Origin: Rhodobacter maris
GTDB taxonomy: Bacteria > Pseudomonadota > Alphaproteobacteria > Rhodobacterales > Rhodobacteraceae
Assembly: GCF_900217815.1 (NCBI RefSeq)
Contig: NZ_OBMT01000001.1
Span: forward strand, 248,001 to 312,000
Length of the DNA: 64,000 nucleotides
Direction: 5' to 3'
Shown: positions 59,019 through 64,000 of the stretch, piece after piece
Layout: every line of letters starts with the position of its first letter
How positions within the stretch are numbered: the stretch's first letter is position 1
Program-made: the position numbers and the translations under genes
The notes under the pieces: model-generated
What the model was told of the DNA's origin: nothing
What the model saw: the letters and a program-made list of their open reading frames with translations, nothing else
Database searches by the model: none

Positions 59019-59034
59019 TGTCGCGGAGCCGACA
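59019..59034. promoter_or_regulatory. CooA-like dyad upstream of cowN
   Basis: TGTCG and CGACA, a perfect inverted repeat with a 6-base spacer, 57 bases before the cowN start. The CO sensor CooA of Rhodospirillum rubrum binds TGTCA-N6-CGACA, so 9 of 10 bases agree. Centred at -41.5, transcription would start near 59068. Confidence 0.55.
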
Positions 59035-59091
59035 GAATCCGCGCCCGCACCGCGACAACCGTGGCCGGGCCGAGCATGACAGGACTGCGAG

Positions 59092-59370
59092 ATGAACGAC
59101 GAGACGCCCGACCGCTATGTGACCTTTCTCGGCCTCGATTGCGACGCCAAGGCGGACCGCCTCTATCAGATGCTGCAAGCGCGAATGGCGGGAAACGACT
59201 CGCGCTGGGTCGCCTATTTCGAGAAGAAACTGACCGAGAACGAGCGCATGGGGCATGATATGCTGCGTTTTGTCGGCGCGCAGGTGAATGCGCTGATGAG
59301 CTTTTTCGAGGAAGAGGACGACGAAGAGGCCTTGGCGCTGCTCTATCATCTCGAACATCACTGCTGTTGA
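59092..59370 (+). CDS. cowN: N2-fixation sustaining protein CowN
   Basis: 92 residues. The family pattern is clear: RYVTFLGLDCDAKADRLYQML near the N-terminus, an acidic segment EEEDDEEALALLYHLE and a terminal CC pair. CowN protects nitrogenase from inhibition by carbon monoxide and lets R. rubrum and R. capsulatus fix nitrogen in its presence. No nif genes are in this window, so this copy is outside the main cluster. A CooA-like dyad in its upstream region suggests CO-dependent expression. Ribosome-binding site weak (AGGA). Confidence 0.85.
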   Translation: MNDETPDRYVTFLGLDCDAKADRLYQMLQARMAGNDSRWVAYFEKKLTENERMGHDMLRFVGAQVNALMSFFEEEDDEEALALLYHLEHHCC

Positions 59371-59491
59371 GGCGCGGCAAGACCCGGTGCACCACGGTAT
59401 GCAAAAGCGCCGCAGCGCGCCGCTCCGCCGTTGCCCCGCCCCGGTTTCTGTGGCAAAACCGCGCAACGCAACCCAATGAGAGAGTTGACCC

Positions 59492-60142
59492 ATGCAGGAT
59501 TTCGCCACCCGCCGCACCATGATGGTCGACACCCAGGTGCGTCCGAACGACGTGACCAAATTCCCGATCATCGAGGCGATGCTGAGCGTGCCGCGCGAAG
59601 AATTCGTGCCCGCGGCGCGGCGTGAGGCGGCCTATGTGGGCGAGACCCTGCCGCTCGAGGGCGGGCGGGTGCTGCTTGAGCCGCGCAACTTCGCCAAGAT
59701 GCTCGACGCAATCAATATTCAGCCCGGCGATCTGGTGCTCGATATCGGCGCCGGCATGGGCTATTCGGCGGCGGTGATCGCACGCATGGCCGAGGCGGTT
59801 GTCGCCGTCGAGAGCGCCGAGATGGCGCCCAAGGCCGAGGCGCAGCTTGCCATCCACGATGTCGACAACGCCGCGGTGGTGGTAGGTGCGCTCGCCGAAG
59901 GCGCGCCCAAGCACGGCCCCTATGACGCGATCGTGATCGAAGGCGGCGTCGAGCAGGTGCCGGCCGCCCTCGCGGCGCAGCTCAAGGAAGAGGGCCGGAT
60001 CGTTGCAATCTTCATGGAAGGCGCGCTTGGCACCGCCCGGCTCGGTCGCAAGATCGACGGCGTGGTAGTGTGGCGCGATATCTTCAATGCGGCAGCACCT
60101 GTGCTCGAAGGCTTCACTTTGGCGAAAGAATTCGTACTCTGA
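59492..60142 (+). CDS. pcm: Protein-L-isoaspartate O-methyltransferase family protein
   Basis: 216 residues. [16 protein letters not shown] and [22 protein letters not shown] are the PCMT N-terminal blocks; the SAM motif is [23 protein letters not shown] repairs isoaspartyl residues in damaged proteins. In Rhodobacteraceae this gene directly precedes a tolC-like gene, as here. Some members may not be true isoaspartate enzymes. Confidence 0.88.
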   Translation: MQDFATRRTMMVDTQVRPNDVTKFPIIEAMLSVPREEFVPAARREAAYVGETLPLEGGRVLLEPRNFAKMLDAINIQPGDLVLDIGAGMGYSAAVIARMAEAVVAVESAEMAPKAEAQLAIHDVDNAAVVVGALAEGAPKHGPYDAIVIEGGVEQVPAALAAQLKEEGRIVAIFMEGALGTARLGRKIDGVVVWRDIFNAAAPVLEGFTLAKEFVL

Positions 60143-60250
60143 TTGCAAAACGGTGTTATCCGGATCACATCGACGGAACTGAATATCTCTCCGTGGCACC
60201 GGGGCAAAGCCGGCCGTAACGCGGCACAGGCAACAGAGCGAGGACCGAGC

Positions 60251-61645
60251 ATGACGCGCAAGACTTTGAAACCCCTTCTCCTGGCCTCGGTGGCGGGGCT
60301 TGGGCTGATTGTGGGCCCGGGTGCGGCAAGCGCCGAAACGCTGGCCGATGCGCTGGTTTCGGCCTATCGCAACTCGCATCTGATCGAGCAATACCGCGCC
60401 ACGCTGGCCGCAGCGGATGAGGATGTCGCCCAGGCAGTCGCCGATCTGCGCCCGGTGGTGCAATGGGGCCTCGAATTCGCCTCGCAGCGCTGCGATTATC
60501 AGACCACCTCCTGCGCCTATATGCGCGACTGGACGGATATCGAGACTACGCTGACGCTTTCGGCCAGCTGGACGCTTTATGATTTCGGCCGCACCCAGTT
60601 CAACATCGGTATCCAGAAAGAGACCGTGCTCGCCACCCGCGAGGCGCTGCGCTCCACCGAGCAAAGCGTGTTGCTGTCCGCCGTCGCGGCCTATGCCGAC
60701 GCCAAGGCCACGGCCGAGCAGGTGGCGATCAACGAGAATTCGGTGCGGGTGATCGGCGAACAGCTCAAGGCCACGCAGGACAAGTTCGACGTCGGCGAGG
60801 TGACGCGCACCGATGTGGCGCAGGCGGAAGCGTCGCTCGCGGGGGCTCGCGCCTCGCTCTCGGCCGCGCAGGGCAATTACAAAGCCGCCCGCGAGTCCTA
60901 CAAGGCTGCGATCGGCCATTACCCGGACCGGCTCTCGGGCCTGCCGCGCGCGCCGAAGCTGCCCAAATCCGCCGACGAGGCCGCGCAGACCGCGCTGCGG
61001 CTGCACCCCGCGATCAAACAGGCGCAACACCAGGTCGCCGCCTATGACCTCGGCGTGGCGCTCGCCGATGCGCAGCGCAACCCGACGATCACCGGCTCGC
61101 TCGGCTATGGCAATATCGACGGTTATGGCCATTCCGGTGCGGCCAGCGTGACGATGAGCCAGACGATCTATTCGGGGGGCGCTATTTCCTCCGCGCGCCG
61201 TCAGGCGATCGTCAACCGCGAGGGCGCGCGCGCGACCTTGCGTCAACAGGGGGTGACCGTGGCGCAAGCGGTCGCCAATGCCTATGCGATGATCGATGTC
61301 TACCGCGCCCAGATCGGCGCCTATCAGGAACAGATCCGCGCCGCCGATATCGCCTATCGTGGCGTCAAGGAAGAAGCGACACTCGGCGCACGCACCACGC
61401 TTGACGTTCTTGATGCCGAACAGAACCTTCTGGATGCCCGCGCCTCGCTGATTACGGCGGAAGCTGATCTGCAGGTAGGATATTATCAACTTTTATCCGA
61501 TATGGGACTCTTGACGGTAGAAGACCTCAAGCTCGGGATCCCCACCTATGACCCCGCAGCCTACTACAATGCGGTGCAGAAAGCGCCTCTGAGCGTCCAG
61601 GGCGAACGCCTTGATCGCGTTTTGCGAGCCATCGGCAAGCAGTGA
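60251..61645 (+). CDS. tolC: TolC-family outer membrane efflux protein
   Basis: 464 residues from ATG 60251 with a signal peptide (about 1-26, ending ASA). Two repeats of alpha-helical hairpin with coiled coils (RTDVAQAEASLAGARASL; TTLDVLDAEQNLLDARA) and outer-membrane beta segments. It forms the trimeric exit duct of type I and RND/ABC exporters. Downstream of the PCMT-family gene. Confidence 0.92.
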   Translation: MTRKTLKPLLLASVAGLGLIVGPGAASAETLADALVSAYRNSHLIEQYRATLAAADEDVAQAVADLRPVVQWGLEFASQRCDYQTTSCAYMRDWTDIETTLTLSASWTLYDFGRTQFNIGIQKETVLATREALRSTEQSVLLSAVAAYADAKATAEQVAINENSVRVIGEQLKATQDKFDVGEVTRTDVAQAEASLAGARASLSAAQGNYKAARESYKAAIGHYPDRLSGLPRAPKLPKSADEAAQTALRLHPAIKQAQHQVAAYDLGVALADAQRNPTITGSLGYGNIDGYGHSGAASVTMSQTIYSGGAISSARRQAIVNREGARATLRQQGVTVAQAVANAYAMIDVYRAQIGAYQEQIRAADIAYRGVKEEATLGARTTLDVLDAEQNLLDARASLITAEADLQVGYYQLLSDMGLLTVEDLKLGIPTYDPAAYYNAVQKAPLSVQGERLDRVLRAIGKQ

Positions 61646-61773
61646 TGCTTGCGCGGAGGTGCGCATCATGGGTGCCGACCTGGGCCGATCGGGCAACTGC
61701 CCGAATCTGAGGGATTCTGCTTTCATCAACGGGCTGGACAGAAGTGCAGCCAGATCGCAGGATTGAGGGCATG

Positions 61774-63522
61774 ATGTCGGAAACCGAGACGAATATCGAA
61801 ATCGAAGATGTGCTGGCGTCGATCCGGCGGCTGGTGTCGCGAGACGCGCCCCGCGCTGCGGGCGCTACAACCCATCGCAGCGCGCTCGCCGTGGCCCGGC
61901 GCCCGCTCCCCGAGGAGATCGCCCCCGATCTCGCGCCAGGAGCGGCGCTGAGCGGGGTTCTGCTCGCCGAGCGGCCGGTGTCCGAGGCGCCCGTTTCCGA
62001 AATGATCATGCCCGCGATGCCGGTTCCCGAAGCCCCGGCTCCCGAGGCCGCGGCGCTGGAAGCTTCGGCCCTGATGGATGCCCCTGCCGATCCGGATCTC
62101 TCCGACGCCGCTCCTGCCGAGGTGGCGCCCGTCGTCGCTCCGCAGGCGGAAGAGATCGAGGAGACCGGCGCGGCCATGAATCTGGCCGGTCCGGCGCTCT
62201 CCGAACCGGCCGAAACCGACGCCGAGCCGGAAGCGGAAGCGGACGCGAAGCCCGAGGCGGAAGCGGACGCCGAAATCGAGATGGCCGCCGAATCGGATGA
62301 AATTGCGGATGATGACGGTGCGGATGACGAAAGCGCCGAAGCGGTGACCGCCCCGCCCGCACCTGATCATTTCCTGGTTCTGACGCCTTCGCTGCGCGTC
62401 GAGGCAGCGCCCGAAGCGGCGCGGCCCATGACCGAGGCGGAGCAGCTGCTGGCCGAGGCGGAAGCCGCTTTGGCCGAAACCGGTGCGGTGCTCGAAGATG
62501 CCTCGAGCGCGCTCGACGCCGAAGCGGCCGCGCCGGAGGAAGAGCCCGAGGCCGGGCCGCTCGATCTGGGTGACGAGCTGAGCCGGCTCGAAAACACCAT
62601 CGCCGAGCTTGAAGCGGCCGTTGCCGAGAGCGGCATCGACTTCGAGCCCGAGGAAGGGCATCCCTTCGTCGCCGAGGGGGCGGCGCCGCTGACAGAACTG
62701 CCCGAGGCTTTCGACGAGGAGGTGTTGCAGGTCAGCGCCCAACCGGAGCCGGAAGATGCGGATTTGGCGGCTGTGGTGGATGATTTGCCGACCGAGACGG
62801 AGGCCGAGGCGATGCTCGTGGCGCTGGCCGAACAGACCGCTGCCGAAGAGGAGGCGCAGGCTGCTTGGGCCGTCGAAGAAAGCGCCGAAGAGGCCGCGGT
62901 AACGACAGAAGAGCTTGAAGTGGAAGCGGTCGAGACAGAAGAGCTTGAGATCGAGGACTGCGCCGCCGAGGCCGATGCCGAGACCGAAGGCTGCGTCGAC
63001 CCGGATCTGCGCGATGCGGCCTGGGGCGCGGAAACCTCGGTTGGCATGGACTGGGCGGAAGCGACACTGAACCTTGCGCGCGGCGCGGCGGGGCCTCTGC
63101 ACGCGCTCGAAGAGGCGGAAGTGCTGGATCAACAAGTCACAGACCCGTCGCACTATGACGATCTCGACGAAAGCCTGGAGGCGGACGGCTCAGACGAGAT
63201 CTACGCCGAGGTAGAGGCGGAGATCGCCGCCGAGGCGGAGTGCGCCCGCGAGATCGCGGAGGAGCAGACGCTTTCGGAAGCGACGCTTTCGGTCGACGAA
63301 ATTACTGCCGAAGAGATCGCGGCGGATCCCCCGACGCACGAAGCGGAACCGGCGCCGGCGGCCATTGCCCCCCGGCTCGACGAGGCGGCGCTGCGGGCGA
63401 TGGTCGGGCAGCTGGTGCGCGAGGAATTGCGCGGAACGCTCGGCGAACGCATCACCCAGAACGTGCGTAAGCTCGTGCGCCGCGAAATTCAGCGCGCGCT
63501 GACGGGTCAGGCCTACGACTGA
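61774..63522 (+). CDS. Long acidic low-complexity protein with PopZ-like ends
   Basis: 582 residues. Residues 8-22 (IEIEDVLASIRRLVS) resemble the short helix at the N-terminus of PopZ/DUF2497 proteins, consensus EILASIRRI. The middle 480 residues are Glu/Ala-rich, strongly acidic and likely disordered. The last 45 residues (LVREELRGTLGERITQNVRKLVRREIQRAL) are a basic amphipathic helix region like the PopZ oligomerisation helices. That three-part design is that of PopZ, a cell-pole organiser. The product is not otherwise recognised. ATG 61774 is chosen (GAGGG 4-8 bases upstream); 61771 and an upstream ATG at 61744 are alternatives. Confidence 0.7.
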   Translation: MSETETNIEIEDVLASIRRLVSRDAPRAAGATTHRSALAVARRPLPEEIAPDLAPGAALSGVLLAERPVSEAPVSEMIMPAMPVPEAPAPEAAALEASALMDAPADPDLSDAAPAEVAPVVAPQAEEIEETGAAMNLAGPALSEPAETDAEPEAEADAKPEAEADAEIEMAAESDEIADDDGADDESAEAVTAPPAPDHFLVLTPSLRVEAAPEAARPMTEAEQLLAEAEAALAETGAVLEDASSALDAEAAAPEEEPEAGPLDLGDELSRLENTIAELEAAVAESGIDFEPEEGHPFVAEGAAPLTELPEAFDEEVLQVSAQPEPEDADLAAVVDDLPTETEAEAMLVALAEQTAAEEEAQAAWAVEESAEEAAVTTEELEVEAVETEELEIEDCAAEADAETEGCVDPDLRDAAWGAETSVGMDWAEATLNLARGAAGPLHALEEAEVLDQQVTDPSHYDDLDESLEADGSDEIYAEVEAEIAAEAECAREIAEEQTLSEATLSVDEITAEEIAADPPTHEAEPAPAAIAPRLDEAALRAMVGQLVREELRGTLGERITQNVRKLVRREIQRALTGQAYD

Positions 63523-63551
63523 TCCGGCTCCGAACCTCTTCCCCGAAAACA

Positions 63552-63580
63552 CGAATGGCGCGCCTGAGGCGCGCCATTCG
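63552..63580. terminator. Strong bidirectional hairpin terminator
   Basis: A perfect 13-bp stem, CGAATGGCGCGCC with GGCGCGCCATTCG, around a TGA loop, 29 bases after the PopZ-like gene stop and 22 bases before the convergent gene's stop. Confidence 0.8.
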
Positions 63581-63602
63581 TCTGTTGAGATCCGAGCAGG
63601 CC

Positions 63603-63923
63603 TCAGGCCGCCTCGGCCTCTTCGGCCGCAATGCGCCGTTCGCTTTCCTCGCGCGAGAGCGCCACAGAGGTGCGCACGCCCTTCGACACGAATTCCATCA
63701 GGCCTTTCACCACGCGTTCGTTCGGATCGATCCCGGCGCAGGAGAGCACCTCGCGCCCATCGCGCGAGCGCGCCCAGCGGGCGATCTGCTCCGGTCCGTT
63801 GCCGTATTTCTTGTCATCGGCAATCGCATCATCGAGCGCGGCCAGAACGACGGCGGCGAAGAGCTTTCGCGCCCGCTGTCCTTGCTCATAGTTGAATGCG
63901 GAGCCGTCAACGAAATCGCGCAT
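63603..63923 (-). CDS. Conserved hypothetical protein (possibly DUF6280)
   Basis: 106 residues, start ATG 63923 with AAGGACGAAAA upstream. Soluble, helical: FNYEQGQRARKLFAAVVLAALDDAIADDKKYG, RWARSRDGREVLSCAGIDPNERVVKGL, and a Glu/Arg/Ala-rich C-terminal helix. It resembles a small family conserved in Rhodobacteraceae, which I remember as DUF6280. Function unknown. Confidence 0.75.
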   Translation of the reverse strand: MRDFVDGSAFNYEQGQRARKLFAAVVLAALDDAIADDKKYGNGPEQIARWARSRDGREVLSCAGIDPNERVVKGLMEFVSKGVRTSVALSREESERRIAAEEAEAA

Positions 63924-64000
63924 TTTTCGTCCTTCTTATTGCTCTTGCGTTTCCTGGCGTGGCGGCCATGTAGGGCGCTTGGGCGCCGATTCGATATGCC

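Noticed and set aside
59019-59034. NifA upstream activator site (TGT-N10-ACA) before cowN
   Set aside because: The spacing matches, but it lies only 57 bases from the start codon and no GG-N10-GC promoter was found between; the best candidate at 59063 has N9. The CooA-type reading explains the full dyad better.

Overview
The window is a dense, GC-rich chromosomal segment of an alphaproteobacterium of the Rhodobacter/Rhodobacteraceae type. This rests on gene content: class I lysyl-tRNA synthetase, NDUFA12-type complex I subunit, DUF2155, an orphan MlaD, a fused allantoinase/OHCU decarboxylase, alphaproteobacterial SOS and MntR boxes, and a CowN homologue. CowN points to a nitrogen-fixing, probably phototrophic, Rhodobacter-like host. 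I see no insertion sequence, CRISPR array, rRNA or tRNA. The one broken gene is a single-base frameshift in a large sensor/exonuclease gene.

Layout. 1-4.4 kb: an HlyD / RbbA-like double ATPase-permease / YhhJ exporter operon, followed by a beta-hydroxyacid dehydrogenase. 5.4-10.8 kb: a small Ala/Glu-rich protein, accBC, a methyltransferase, aat, and the ndufA12-mlaD-DUF2155 operon. 10.9-12.9 kb: clpX and clpP. 13.1-16.4 kb: a secreted sensor-like protein and a PAS-containing chemoreceptor. 16.4-19.1 kb: purine (urate/allantoin) degradation: uraH divergent from puuE-uraD fusion and allE. 19.1-24.6 kb: D-lyxose isomerase, 5'-nucleotidase, DUF952, pyrD, a YtcJ-type amidohydrolase.

24.7-30.9 kb: a polyamine unit. 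A Pot-type ABC transporter (four genes), a divergent SpuC-like aminotransferase and a GntR/FCD regulator each carry the same 12-bp operator-like sequence upstream, so they look like one regulon. 31.1-34.5 kb: YgiQ radical SAM protein and an RsmB-family rRNA methyltransferase. 34.8-44.6 kb: an acetate uptake/activation and signalling block on the minus strand: acsA with its own adenylate kinase, then DUF4212 plus sodium:solute symporter, cNMP/CBS/DUF294 protein, a membrane protein, a CheY-like receiver and a membrane sensor fused to a DEDDh 3'-5' exonuclease (frameshifted). 44.9-49.0 kb: SulP anion transporter and a beta-helix protein that may be a gene-transfer-agent or phage-like fibre. 49.1-54.4 kb: CHAD protein, lysK, TerB-like protein, a second chemoreceptor.

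54.5-56.6 kb: the most interesting unit, a two-gene radical SAM + DUF4130 cassette whose start codon is preceded by a perfect GAAC-N7-GAAC SOS box. 56.6-58.5 kb: mntR/mntH with an MntR box between them. 58.5-64 kb: a VOC protein, cowN with a CooA-like CO-regulatory dyad, a PCMT-family methyltransferase, tolC, a long acidic protein with PopZ-like ends, and a small conserved protein.

Many long open frames antisense to these genes are artefacts of high GC and were left out. Starts were chosen from ribosome-binding sites, homologue lengths and overlaps; all functions are inferred from the sequence read by eye, without database searches.
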